From positions 3,693,501 to 3,757,500 of the forward strand of contig NZ_CP067420.1 of assembly GCF_016653635.2 (NCBI RefSeq): a DNA stretch of 64,000 nt, written 5' to 3'. Numbering within the stretch: position 1 is the first letter of the stretch; each line of letters begins with the position of its first letter. A program made the translations under genes and the position numbers. Source of the DNA: Skermanella sp. TT6. GTDB taxonomy: Bacteria; Pseudomonadota; Alphaproteobacteria; Azospirillales; Azospirillaceae. Shown in pieces: positions 41,676 to 50,191 of the stretch. The notes below the pieces were generated by a model. The model made no database searches, was not told the origin of the DNA, and saw nothing but the letters and a program-made list of their open reading frames with translations.

Positions 41676-42464
41676 ATGAGCGTACCGGAAAGATCAGGCA
41701 ACGTGGTGTTGAGTTTTCTGCGCAAGCGCCAGGATGTGGAACAGGTGGCGGCGACGGTGCCCAAGGGCATCCGCGTCTATGCCGTCGGCGACATCCACGG
41801 CCGCGCGGATCTCCTGATGCGCCTGCTCGATATGGTGACCGACGACGCCAGGGCCTCGCCGGGGCCGGTCAACTATCTAGTCTTCCTGGGTGACTACGTG
41901 GACCGCGGCCTGCACTCCCGCCAGGTCATCGACCTGATGATCGGCGGCCCGCCGGCGACCTTCGGGGCGGTTCATCTGCGCGGCAACCACGAGGCCGCCT
42001 TCCAGGAGTTCATGACGACTCCGGCGGCCGGCTCGGGATGGTTCAAGTATGGCGGCCTGGCGACGCTGCACAGCTACGGCATCCAGATCCCCTCGGGCCT
42101 GACGCCGGAGGAGCGGATCTCCTACGCCCAGCAGGAGCTGCGGCGCGTGGTTCCGCCCGCCCATGTCAGCTTCCTGAACCATCTGCGGCCGAGCCTGACC
42201 ATCGGCGACTATTTCTTCACCCATGCCGGGGTTCGTCCGGGCGTTCCGCTGAACCGCCAGGACAAGGACGACATGATGTGGATCCGGGACGACTTTCTGA
42301 ACTCGACCGCGGACCACGGCAAGATCGTGGTCCACGGCCACACCATCACCGACCTGCCGGAGATCCGCAGCAACCGCATCGGCATCGACACCGGGGCCTA
42401 TGCCAGCGGCCACCTGACCTGCCTGGTGCTGGAGGGCGACCGCCGCCGCTTCCTGGCGACCTGA
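41676..42464 (+). CDS. Metallophosphoesterase (PrpE/PP1-like serine/threonine phosphatase)
   Basis: The 262-residue calcineurin-like phosphatase carries the dimetal motifs YAVGDIHGRADLLMRLLDMV near residue 34, VFLGDYVDRGLHSRQVI near 69, HLRGNHEAAFQEF near 104, FTHAGVRPGVP near 185 and VVHGHTITD near 217. Members dephosphorylate proteins or diadenosine tetraphosphate. GGGGG lies just upstream of the ATG at 41676; a GTG at 41658 is in frame. It is divergent from the CHAD gene across 224 bp that shows no gene. Confidence 0.88.
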   Translation: MSVPERSGNVVLSFLRKRQDVEQVAATVPKGIRVYAVGDIHGRADLLMRLLDMVTDDARASPGPVNYLVFLGDYVDRGLHSRQVIDLMIGGPPATFGAVHLRGNHEAAFQEFMTTPAAGSGWFKYGGLATLHSYGIQIPSGLTPEERISYAQQELRRVVPPAHVSFLNHLRPSLTIGDYFFTHAGVRPGVPLNRQDKDDMMWIRDDFLNSTADHGKIVVHGHTITDLPEIRSNRIGIDTGAYASGHLTCLVLEGDRRRFLAT

Positions 42465-42477
42465 CGCCCCAGCCGGC

Positions 42478-42963
42478 TCAGTCCCGGAAATTGATGTATT
42501 GCAGGGGCTGCTCGATCTTCAGTCCCTTGACCAGGGCGATGGCGGACTGGAGGTCGTCGATCTTCTTGCCGGTGACGCGCAGCTCGTCGCCCTGGATCGA
42601 CGCCTGGACCTTCATCTTGCTGTCCTTGATCGCCTTGGTGATCTTCTTCGCGAGCTCCTTGTCGATCCCCTGCTTTACCGTGATCACCTGGCGCACCGAG
42701 TTGCCGGCCGCCTTCTCCGGCTTGCCGTAGTCGAGCGCGCCGGGATCGAGCTTGCGCCGGGTGAAGTGGACGACCAGCAGCTCGTGCATCTGCTTGAGCT
42801 TCAGGTCGTCGTCGGCCGCGACGGTCAGCTCGTTGTCCTTGCGCTCGATCGAGCAGTGCGACCCCTTGAAGTCGTAGCGCTGTCCGATCTCGCGGGTCAC
42901 CCCGTCCAGGGCGTTGTCGACTTCGGCAATCTCGGTCTTGGAAACGATATCGAACGACGGCAT
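42478..42963 (-). CDS. yajQ: YajQ-family nucleotide-binding protein
   Basis: The 161-residue protein matches YajQ from end to end: MPSFDIVSKTEIAEVDNALD, YDFKGSHCSIERKDNELTV, KQVITVKQGIDKELAKKITK-type middle (here RQVITVKQGIDKELAKKITK) and LKIEQPLQYINFRD at the C-terminus. Some family members bind cyclic di-GMP and act as transcription co-regulators in Xanthomonas; that role is not proven here. It lies convergent to the phosphatase gene. Confidence 0.93.
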   Translation of the reverse strand: MPSFDIVSKTEIAEVDNALDGVTREIGQRYDFKGSHCSIERKDNELTVAADDDLKLKQMHELLVVHFTRRKLDPGALDYGKPEKAAGNSVRQVITVKQGIDKELAKKITKAIKDSKMKVQASIQGDELRVTGKKIDDLQSAIALVKGLKIEQPLQYINFRD

Positions 42964-43116
42964 GGCCCCACTCGTATTCTTGTGCTTCTGGAATCCGATC
43001 GGACCCTAGCACGCCGGACGGCAAAACCATACTGTGCGGAGTGTTGAAAGACCGCCGCCAGGGCACAGCTATTCTACCGATGTTCCGCCGGAAGGCCCCA
43101 CCAGAGGAGACCAGGA

Positions 43117-43530
43117 ATGCCCAATCTCGACCGCGACAGCTTCATCGCCCTGCTCGACCGCCTCGGCGATCCTGACGAGGCCGCGGTCCTGGCAAGCGCG
43201 CGGGAGATCGACCGGCGGGTCCGGGAGAGCGGGATCGGCTGGAACGACCTGCTGGTTCCGCCGCCCGGAGCCGTCGACGACGACTATCACGGCGCGTTCA
43301 CCGACGACGATCCCTTGGAAGTCGAACCGGCCCGGCGGCCCGGCGGCTATCCGAACGACCTGACCCTGATCGAGGAACTCCTCGCCCACGACACCCTGTC
43401 GCCCGGCACCCGGCAGGAGCTGCTGGACTTCAAGTCCGACATCGCCGACGGCGAGTTCACCGACATGGACTCCAAGTACCTGCGCGACCTCCACGCCCGC
43501 CTCACCCGGCAGGCCCGCCGCTCCGCCTGA
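43117..43530 (+). CDS. Conserved hypothetical protein
   Basis: I do not recognise this 137-residue acidic protein. It begins MPNLDRDSFIALLDRLGDPD, has a helical segment (EAAVLASAREIDRRVRESGI) followed by an acidic middle (DDDYHGAFTDDDPLEVEP), and ends with a conserved-looking module (LSPGTRQELLDFKSDIADGE, DMDSKYLRDLHARLTRQARR). Composition suggests a soluble two-segment helical protein. AGGAGA precedes the ATG. The 3' end overlaps the convergent HAD gene by 29 bases. Confidence 0.7.
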   Translation: MPNLDRDSFIALLDRLGDPDEAAVLASAREIDRRVRESGIGWNDLLVPPPGAVDDDYHGAFTDDDPLEVEPARRPGGYPNDLTLIEELLAHDTLSPGTRQELLDFKSDIADGEFTDMDSKYLRDLHARLTRQARRSA

Positions 43531-44152
43531 CCAGGGCCGGAACGATCTCGCGGACCCGCTCGAAGAGCACCAGCGGCGCCTGATCCGCCAGCACCGCGGG
43601 CGTGGCGTAGCCCCAGGCCACCGCGGCGAACGGGATGCCCTGGGCGCGGGCGGCATCGGCGTCGCGGACCTCGTCGCCGATGCAGATCGCCTGTGCCGGC
43701 GCCACGCCGCCGTGGCGGAGCGCCGCCTTGAACCGCGCCCCCTTCCCGAAGATCGACGCGCCGCAGCCGTAATGGCCGATCAGCGCGGCATTGTCCGGTC
43801 CCAGGACCCGCCTGACATTGGCTTCCGAGTTGGAGCTGACGACGGCCAGCCCAATGCCCGCGATCCTCAGGCCACGCAGCATCTCCGGCACGCCGTCGAA
43901 CAGCGGGATGCGCTCGATGTCCGCCGCCATCAGCCCCTTCATATGCCGGGCGATCAGGGGGAGCTTCCAGACCGGAACCTCCAGGTGCCGCAGGATCTCC
44001 CGGTTACCCAGTCCGCGCAGGGCCTCGAACTCCGCCGCATCGGGCGCCCTCAGCCGGTAGCGCTCCGCCACCTGGCCGAAGACGGACCGGAACCAGGGAA
44101 GGGAGTCGGCGAGGGTTCCATCGAAGTCGAAGATGGCGAGGCGGTGGTTCAT
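43502..44152 (-). CDS. HAD-family hydrolase (phosphoglycolate phosphatase-like)
   Basis: The 216-residue protein has the HAD motifs: FDFDGTLADS near residue 8 with the nucleophile Asp, LAVVSSNSEANVRRVLG near 103 (motif II Ser), a Lys in IFGKGARFKAAL near 137, and CIGDEVRDADAARAQGI near 156 (motif IV acidic pair). A small helical cap of the Gph type follows motif I. Substrate is unknown; phosphoglycolate is possible. The 44153-44438 gap upstream shows no convincing gene. Confidence 0.87.
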   Translation of the reverse strand: MNHRLAIFDFDGTLADSLPWFRSVFGQVAERYRLRAPDAAEFEALRGLGNREILRHLEVPVWKLPLIARHMKGLMAADIERIPLFDGVPEMLRGLRIAGIGLAVVSSNSEANVRRVLGPDNAALIGHYGCGASIFGKGARFKAALRHGGVAPAQAICIGDEVRDADAARAQGIPFAAVAWGYATPAVLADQAPLVLFERVREIVPALVRRSGGPAG

Positions 44153-44438
44153 GGGGGCTGATCTTGCAGGCGAATGAAGGCTCCGTCACGATATACGCCG
44201 CACGACGCGGATCGATCTCAGGGGATGAAATTCCTAAGGCGCTGTGCTATAGGATCTCGCGGGCGTTCACCCCGCGGGATCCTTGACATGGAAATAGGAC
44301 AAAGCTGGCGGGGCGGCGGATGCGGCGCGGCCCCTTGCCGGCGCAGCCCTCTCCCGAAATGATGGCATCCGCGGACATGGCCCGACCATGCTGCGGGGGC
44401 GGCATCGCCGGGATGAGGGCTGGCCGCATGCGGCAGGG

Positions 44439-45455
44439 TCAGTCCATCCGCTCCGCGTAGTGGCAGGCCACCCGCCTGCCGTCGACTTCCCGGAGGGCGG
44501 GCACCTCGTCGGCGCAGCGCTGGGTCATGTGCGGGCAGCGCTTGTGGTAGGGGCAGCCCGACGGCGGGTTGATCGGCGACGGCAGCTCGCCGGAGGGCGG
44601 CGGGATCTCCTGGCGGAGCGCCGCGTTGACCCGGGGGGTCGCCGCCATCAGGGCGCGGGTGTAGGGGTGGCGCGGGTGGGCGAAGACGGTTTCCTTCGGC
44701 CCGTGCTCGACCGGGCGGCCCAGATACATCACCATCACGTCGTCGGCGATGTGCCGCACCACGCTCAGGTCGTGGCTGATGAACAGGTAGGCGAGATCCA
44801 GCTCCTCCTGAAGGTCCATCATCAGGTTCAGCACCTGCGCCTGGATCGATACGTCGAGCGCCGACACCGGCTCGTCCGCCACCACCACCCGCGGGTTCAG
44901 CATCAGCGCCCGCGCGATGGCGATCCGCTGGCGCTGGCCGCCGGAGAACATGTGGGGATAGCGGTCGTACTGGTCCGGCCGGAGGCCGACCTTGGCCATC
45001 ATGGCGGAGGCCCGCTCGCGCCGCTCCGCCCGGCCCAGGCCGGTATTGATGACCAGCGGCTCCTCCAGGATCGTGCCGATGCGCTTGCGCGGATTGAGCG
45101 AGCCGTAAGGGTTCTGGAAAACCATCTGCACCTTGCGGCGCAAAGCCTTCGCCTCCGCCCGGCTCACCCCGGTCACGTCGCTGCCGTCGAACTTCAGCTG
45201 GCCCGACGTGGGAGGGTCGATCAGGGTCACCATGCGGGCCAGCGTGGACTTGCCGCAGCCGGACTCGCCGACCACCGCCAGCGTCCGGCCGGTCTGGAGC
45301 GCGAAGGACACGCCGTCCACCGCCTTGACCGTGGCGTCGGCGCGGAACAGGCCGCGCTTCAGCCGGTAATGCTTCTTCAGGTCCACGGCGTCCAGCACGG
45401 TCTCGCGCCGGGCGCGGGCCGCCGGCCAGTCCGGCGTCTTCGGGGCCGCGGTCAT
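44439..45455 (-). CDS. dppF: Dipeptide ABC transporter ATP-binding protein DppF
   Basis: The 338-residue ATPase pairs with DppD to energise dipeptide import. Walker A ([13 protein letters not shown]) is near residue 62, the Q-loop [15 protein letters not shown] near 115, signature [19 protein letters not shown] near 170, and Walker [18 protein letters not shown] near 190. The C-terminal oligopeptide-transporter extension contains the cysteine pattern [14 protein letters not shown] that may bind an Fe-S cluster. Its start overlaps the dppD stop as ATGA. Confidence 0.92.
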   Translation of the reverse strand: MTAAPKTPDWPAARARRETVLDAVDLKKHYRLKRGLFRADATVKAVDGVSFALQTGRTLAVVGESGCGKSTLARMVTLIDPPTSGQLKFDGSDVTGVSRAEAKALRRKVQMVFQNPYGSLNPRKRIGTILEEPLVINTGLGRAERRERASAMMAKVGLRPDQYDRYPHMFSGGQRQRIAIARALMLNPRVVVADEPVSALDVSIQAQVLNLMMDLQEELDLAYLFISHDLSVVRHIADDVMVMYLGRPVEHGPKETVFAHPRHPYTRALMAATPRVNAALRQEIPPPSGELPSPINPPSGCPYHKRCPHMTQRCADEVPALREVDGRRVACHYAERMD

Positions 45456-46432
45456 GCCGCCACCCCGCCGGTCACCTGGAGCGGGTAGAAGCAGCGGGCC
45501 GTCCCGCTCTCGTCCGGGAACAGCGGCACCGCATGGGTGCGGCACTTCTCCTGGACGAAGGCGCAGCGCGGATTGAACAGGCAGCCGCGCGGCCGGTCGG
45601 CGATGCCGGGCACCACGCCGGGGATGGTCGGCAGCCGCCGCTTGCCGATCGCCCGCTCCGGCAGCGCGTCGAGCAGCGCCCCGGTATAGGGGTGCTGCGG
45701 ATGGGTGAAGAGGTCGCGGGCAGAGCGGTTCTCCACCACCTGGCCGGCATACATCACCGAGACGCGCTGCGCCGTCTCGGCGACCACGCCCATGTCGTGG
45801 GTGATCAGGATCAGCGCCATGCCGCGGTCCTTCTGGAGGTCGAGCAGCAGGTCGAGGATCTGCTTCTGGATCGTCACGTCGAGCGCGGTGGTCGGCTCGT
45901 CGGCGATCAGCAGGCGCGGATTGCAGGCGATCGCCATGGCGATCATCACCCGCTGGTTCATGCCGCCGGAAAGCTGGTGGGGAAAGGACGACAGCCGGCT
46001 TTCCGGCGCCGGGATGCCGACCTGTTCCAGCAGTTCGATCGTCCGGCGCTTGCGTTCGGTGCGCCCCATGTTCTCGTGGACCTTCAGGCTCTCCATGATC
46101 TGGAAGCCGACGGTGAAGCACGGGTTGAGGCTGGTCATGGGCTCCTGGAAGACCATCGCCACATCCTTGCCGGTCAGCTTGCGGCGCTGGCGTTCGGTGA
46201 GGGTGCGGAGGTCCCGGCCGTCGAACTCCATCTTGTCGGCTACGACGCGGCCGTTGTTGGCGATCAGGCCCATGACGGCCAGCGAGGTGACGCTCTTGCC
46301 GGAGCCGGACTCGCCGACGATGCCGAGGACTTCGCCCTCGTCCACCGTCAGGTCGATGCCGTCGACCGCCCGGAACGTACCGGCGCGGGTCGAGAACTCG
46401 ACGGACAGGTTTCGGATATCGAGCAGAGGCAT
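45452..46432 (-). CDS. dppD: Dipeptide ABC transporter ATP-binding protein DppD
   Basis: The 326-residue ATPase has Walker A ([17 protein letters not shown]) near residue 39, Q-loop [18 protein letters not shown] near 95, signature [20 protein letters not shown] near 150, and Walker [17 protein letters not shown] near 170. A C-terminal extension with [19 protein letters not shown] supplies the oligopeptide-transporter Cys motif. It follows dppC by nine bases and is part of the dppABCDF run. Confidence 0.92.
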   Translation of the reverse strand: MPLLDIRNLSVEFSTRAGTFRAVDGIDLTVDEGEVLGIVGESGSGKSVTSLAVMGLIANNGRVVADKMEFDGRDLRTLTERQRRKLTGKDVAMVFQEPMTSLNPCFTVGFQIMESLKVHENMGRTERKRRTIELLEQVGIPAPESRLSSFPHQLSGGMNQRVMIAMAIACNPRLLIADEPTTALDVTIQKQILDLLLDLQKDRGMALILITHDMGVVAETAQRVSVMYAGQVVENRSARDLFTHPQHPYTGALLDALPERAIGKRRLPTIPGVVPGIADRPRGCLFNPRCAFVQEKCRTHAVPLFPDESGTARCFYPLQVTGGVAA

Positions 46433-46441
46433 GGAGTGCCC

Positions 46442-47365
46442 TTATCGCTTCAGTTTCGGGTCGAGGGCGTCGCGCAGCCCGTCGCCCAGCAGGTTGAAGG
46501 CCAGCACCGTGATCAGGATGGCGAGGCCGGGGAACGTGACCACCCACCAGGCGCGGCTGACGAACTCGCGGGCCGAGGCCAGCATGGTCCCCCACTCCGG
46601 CGTCGGCGGCTGCGCGCCGAGGCCGAGGAATCCCAGCGCCGCCGCGTCCAGGATCGCGGTCGAGAAGCCCAGGGTGGCCTGCACGATCAGCGGCGCCGTG
46701 CAGTTCGGCAGCACCGTGATGAACATCAGCCGAAGCACGCCGGCGCCGCTGACCTTGCTGGCCACGACATAGTCCTTGGACAGCTCGGTGATGACGGCGG
46801 CCCGGGTCAGCCGGGTATAGTGCGGCAGCACGACCAGGCTGATCGCGATCATCGCGTTGGTCAGGCTGGGTCCCAGGATCGCGACGATGACGATGGCGAG
46901 CAGCAGCGACGGCAGGGCCAGCATGATGTCGCACAGCCGCATGATCGCGATGTCGGTGACGCCGCGGGCGAATCCGGCGACCAGCCCCAGCATCACCCCG
47001 ATCGCCAGCGACAGGGTCACCACGATGATGCCGATCAACAGCGACAGCCGGGCGCCGTGGATGATGCGGGACAGGATGTCCCGGCCGACGTCGTCGGTCC
47101 CCATGGGAAAGGCCAGCGAGCCGCCCTCCGCCCAGAACGGCGGCCGGAGGATGGAGTCCCGGAACTGCTCCGTCGGCGAGTAGGGCGCCACCACGTCCGC
47201 CAGGATCGCGGCCAGCGCCACGATCACGATCACCACCAGCCCGGCGACGGCTCCCTTGTTCTGGGCGAAGTAGTGCCAGAACTCGCCGAACTGCGACGGT
47301 GGGCGCTGGGTCGGCAAGGGCGCTCCGGCCGGTGCCGCGGCGTCGATCTGTGTCTCTACGGCCAT
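46442..47365 (-). CDS. dppC: Dipeptide ABC transporter permease DppC
   Basis: The 307-residue inner-membrane protein has an N-terminal OppC-type helix (GAVAGLVVIVIVALAAILADV) followed by five more membrane helices. DPKLK-type C-terminus (GDGLRDALDPKLKR) and the permease EAA-type loop (ASKVSGAGVLRLMFITVLPN) match DppC. It forms the translocation channel with DppB, whose stop is three bases upstream. Confidence 0.92.
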   Translation of the reverse strand: MAVETQIDAAAPAGAPLPTQRPPSQFGEFWHYFAQNKGAVAGLVVIVIVALAAILADVVAPYSPTEQFRDSILRPPFWAEGGSLAFPMGTDDVGRDILSRIIHGARLSLLIGIIVVTLSLAIGVMLGLVAGFARGVTDIAIMRLCDIMLALPSLLLAIVIVAILGPSLTNAMIAISLVVLPHYTRLTRAAVITELSKDYVVASKVSGAGVLRLMFITVLPNCTAPLIVQATLGFSTAILDAAALGFLGLGAQPPTPEWGTMLASAREFVSRAWWVVTFPGLAILITVLAFNLLGDGLRDALDPKLKR

Positions 47366-47368
47366 GGC

Positions 47369-48382
47369 TCAGTGCCCCCCGTGGCGGATTCGCGGATTGA
47401 GGATGCCGTAGGTCAGGTCGACCAGCAGGTTGACCAGCATGATCACGGCGGCGACCAGCAGCACGCCGCCCTGGAGCACGGGATAGTCCCGCCGGGCAAC
47501 CGACTCGATCAGCCACTTGCCGATGCCCGGCCAGGCGAAGATGGTCTCGGTCAGGATGGCGCCGGCGAACAGCACGCCGACCTGGAGGCCGATGACGGTC
47601 ACCACCGGGATCAGGGCGTTCCGCAGCGCGTGCTGGGCGATCACCCGGAAGGGCGCCAGCCCCTTGGCGCGGGCGGTGCGGATATAGTCCTCGCCCAGCA
47701 CCTCCAGCATCGACGACCGGGTCATGCGCGCGATCACCGCGAGCGGGATCGTGCCCAGCACGATGGCGGGCAGGATCAGGTGGGACAGGGCCGAGGCGAA
47801 GGCCCCCTCCTCGTCCGACAGCAGGCTGTCGATCAGCATGAAGCCGGTCACCGGCTCCACCCAGTACATCACGGAGATGCGGCCGGACACCGGCGTCCAG
47901 CCCAGGTTGACCGAGAACAGCAGGATCAGCAGCAGCGCCCACCAGAAGATCGGCATGGAATAGCCGGTCAGGCTGATCCCCATCAGGCTGTGGTCGAACA
48001 TCGACCCGCGCTTGACCGCCGCGAGGATGCCCAGGGGCAGGCCGATGATCATGGCGAACAGGATCGCGCAGACCGACAGCTCGATGGTCGCCGGGAACAG
48101 GGTCAGGAACTCGTCCAGGACGGGCGTGCGCGTCACGACCGACTGGCCGAGGTCGCCGCGCACCACGTCGGCGATGTAGGTGCCGTACTGGACCATCAGG
48201 GGCTTGTCCAGGCCCATGGCGGCCCGCAGCTCGGCATGGCGCTCGGGGGAGATGCCGCGCTCGCCGGCCATCAGCTCGACCGGGTCGCCCGGGACCAGCC
48301 GGATCAGCGCGAAGGTCAGCAGGGTCACGCCGATGAACGTCGGAATGATCAGGCTGAACCGGGTCAGAATGAAACGGAACAT
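47369..48382 (-). CDS. dppB: Dipeptide ABC transporter permease DppB
   Basis: The 337-residue permease has the DppB/OppB N-terminal helix (MFRFILTRFSLIIPTFIGVT) with the family RLVPGDPVELMAGERG segment at about 28-44 and an EAA-type loop (YIRTARAKGLAPFRVIAQHA). Six membrane helices are apparent. The C-terminal LVDLTYGILNPRIRHG is a family hallmark. It lies 78 bases downstream of dppA, separated by a stem-loop. Confidence 0.92.
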   Translation of the reverse strand: MFRFILTRFSLIIPTFIGVTLLTFALIRLVPGDPVELMAGERGISPERHAELRAAMGLDKPLMVQYGTYIADVVRGDLGQSVVTRTPVLDEFLTLFPATIELSVCAILFAMIIGLPLGILAAVKRGSMFDHSLMGISLTGYSMPIFWWALLLILLFSVNLGWTPVSGRISVMYWVEPVTGFMLIDSLLSDEEGAFASALSHLILPAIVLGTIPLAVIARMTRSSMLEVLGEDYIRTARAKGLAPFRVIAQHALRNALIPVVTVIGLQVGVLFAGAILTETIFAWPGIGKWLIESVARRDYPVLQGGVLLVAAVIMLVNLLVDLTYGILNPRIRHGGH

Positions 48383-48415
48383 GGTCAGCTTTATGTCTGC
48401 GGAAAAGCGAGATCA

Positions 48416-48438
48416 CCCCCTGCCCGGCGGACAGGGGG
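48416..48438 (-). terminator. Intercistronic stem-loop between dppA and dppB
   Basis: CCCCCTG (48416-48422) and CAGGGGG (48432-48438) form a 7-bp GC-rich stem with a 9-base loop. There is no U-run after it, so it is better read as an attenuator or mRNA-stabilising hairpin that would keep dppA expression above that of dppBCDF. Confidence 0.5.
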
Positions 48439-48460
48439 GGTCTTCAGCTTCCGATCGGTT

Positions 48461-50053
48461 CTACTGCAGGTCCACGCCGTAGAAGATGTGGCCGCCGAAC
48501 GGATCGATCTTGTAGTTCTGGACTTCCTTGCGGATCGGCTCGAAGACGACGGAGTGGGCGACGGTCACCCACGGCGCCTGCTCCTTGAACACGACCTGGG
48601 CCTGTTCATAGAACTTCGTGCGCTCCGCGATGTCGGGCGTCCGCTTGGCCTTGATCAGCAGGTCGTTGAACGGCTGGTGGCAGAAGCGGGCGCGGTTGGC
48701 GCTGCCGACCGCCTCGCAGCCCAGCAGGACGTACAGGAAGTTGTCGGGGTCGCCGTTGTCGCCGGTCCAGCCCATCAGCATGGTCTGGTGCTCGCCGTCC
48801 TTGGTGCGGCGCAGGTACTCGCCCCACTCGTAGCTGACGATCCTGACCCTGACGCCGATCTTCGCCCAGTCGGCCTGGACCATCTCGGCCATGCGGCGGG
48901 CATTGGGGTTGTAGGGCCGCTGCACCGGCATGGCCCACAGGTCGGTCTCGAACCCGTTGGGGAACCCGGCGTCGGCCAGCAGCTTGCGCGCGGCCTCCGG
49001 ATCGTACTTGGTGTCCTCCACCGCGTCGTTATACGACCAGATGGTCGGCGGGATCGGGTTCTTGGCCTTCTTGCCCGCGCCCTGATAGACCGCCTCGATG
49101 ATGGCGTCCTTGTTGACCGCCATGCTCAGCGCCTGCCGCACCTTGGCGTTGGTGAAGGGCTCCTTCTCGGTGTTGAAGGCGAGATAGCCGACGTTCAGGC
49201 CTTCCTGCGACATCAGGTTGACGGCGGGGTCGGTCTTCATGGCGGCGAGGTCGGCCGGGTTCGGATAGGCCATGACATGGCACTCGCCGGCCTTCAGCTT
49301 GGCGTAGCGGACCGAGGCGTCGGGCGTGATCGAGAAGACCAGCGTATCGATCGGCGCCTTGCCCGCCCAGTACTCGGGGTTGGCCCGGTAGCGGATGACG
49401 GCGTCCTTCTGGTAGCCGACGAACTGGAAGGGGCCGGTGCCGACCGGCTCCTGGTCGACCTTGGTCTGGGTGCCGGCCTTGGCCATCTGGTCGGCGTACT
49501 CGGCCGACTGGATGGAAGCGAAATCCATCGCGAGGTTGGCGAGGAACGGCGCCTCGGGCTCGTTGAGGATGAACTTGACCGTGTAGTCGTCCACCGCCTC
49601 GATGCTCTTCAGCAGCTTGGGCATGTCCATGCTGTTGAAATACTCGTAAGCGCCACCGGACACCGCGTGGTAGGGGTGCTCGGACTTCCACTGGCGCTCG
49701 AACGAGAAGACCACGTCCTGGGCGTTGAAGTCGCGTGTCGGCTTGAACGATTTGGAGGTGTGGAACTTCACCCCCTTGCGGAGCTTGAAAGTGTATTCGA
49801 GCCCCTCCTCCGACACCTCCCAGGACTCGGCCAGGCCGGGAACGATCGTGGTCGTGCCGCGCTCGAAATGGACGAGCTTGTCGAAGACCTGCCGCGACGT
49901 CGCATCAAATGTCGTGCCCGCCGTGAAAAACGCAGGATTGAAACCCTCCGGGCTCCCTTCGGAGCAATAAACCAGAGTTTTTGCCGCGAGCGGTGAAGCG
50001 AAGCCCGCCGCGAGAGCCAACCCGAGGGCTGCTCCGCGCAGTGCTTGATGCAT
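48461..50053 (-). CDS. dppA: Dipeptide ABC transporter periplasmic binding protein DppA
   Basis: The 530-residue protein has a signal peptide (GAALGLALAAGFASPLAAKT, cleaved after AAK-like motif) and is strikingly close to E. coli DppA in register: KTLVYCSEGSPEGFNP, HTSKSFKPTRDFNAQDVVF, FSITPDASVRYAKLKAGECH, LWAMPVQRPYNPNARRMAEM, YEWGEYLRRTKDGEHQTMLM. It delivers dipeptides to DppBCDF in the periplasm and may also bind haem precursors, as reported for some homologues. It is the first gene of the operon, with the 50054-50191 gap as promoter region. Confidence 0.95.
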   Translation of the reverse strand: MHQALRGAALGLALAAGFASPLAAKTLVYCSEGSPEGFNPAFFTAGTTFDATSRQVFDKLVHFERGTTTIVPGLAESWEVSEEGLEYTFKLRKGVKFHTSKSFKPTRDFNAQDVVFSFERQWKSEHPYHAVSGGAYEYFNSMDMPKLLKSIEAVDDYTVKFILNEPEAPFLANLAMDFASIQSAEYADQMAKAGTQTKVDQEPVGTGPFQFVGYQKDAVIRYRANPEYWAGKAPIDTLVFSITPDASVRYAKLKAGECHVMAYPNPADLAAMKTDPAVNLMSQEGLNVGYLAFNTEKEPFTNAKVRQALSMAVNKDAIIEAVYQGAGKKAKNPIPPTIWSYNDAVEDTKYDPEAARKLLADAGFPNGFETDLWAMPVQRPYNPNARRMAEMVQADWAKIGVRVRIVSYEWGEYLRRTKDGEHQTMLMGWTGDNGDPDNFLYVLLGCEAVGSANRARFCHQPFNDLLIKAKRTPDIAERTKFYEQAQVVFKEQAPWVTVAHSVVFEPIRKEVQNYKIDPFGGHIFYGVDLQ

Positions 50054-50191
50054 TATAAGCCTCCTGTAAGCGTCTTTTCTTCGGACAGCTCTTTCAAGCG
50101 CGACTACCGGCGCCGAGATGTCATGGCCCGCAGAATAGCCCGACCGGGAGAGTGACTGTCAATGTTAATGGATTGTTTCACACGTAATTGA

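Noticed and set aside
44153-44438. Possible small gene between the HAD and dppF genes
   Set aside because: The frames there have poor composition and no ribosome site; I treat the stretch as non-coding.
45533-49996. A 1487-codon plus-strand open frame across the dpp operon
   Set aside because: It lies opposite five clear dpp genes, and its Arg/Gly/Asp/His-rich sequence is typical of a GC-rich shadow frame.
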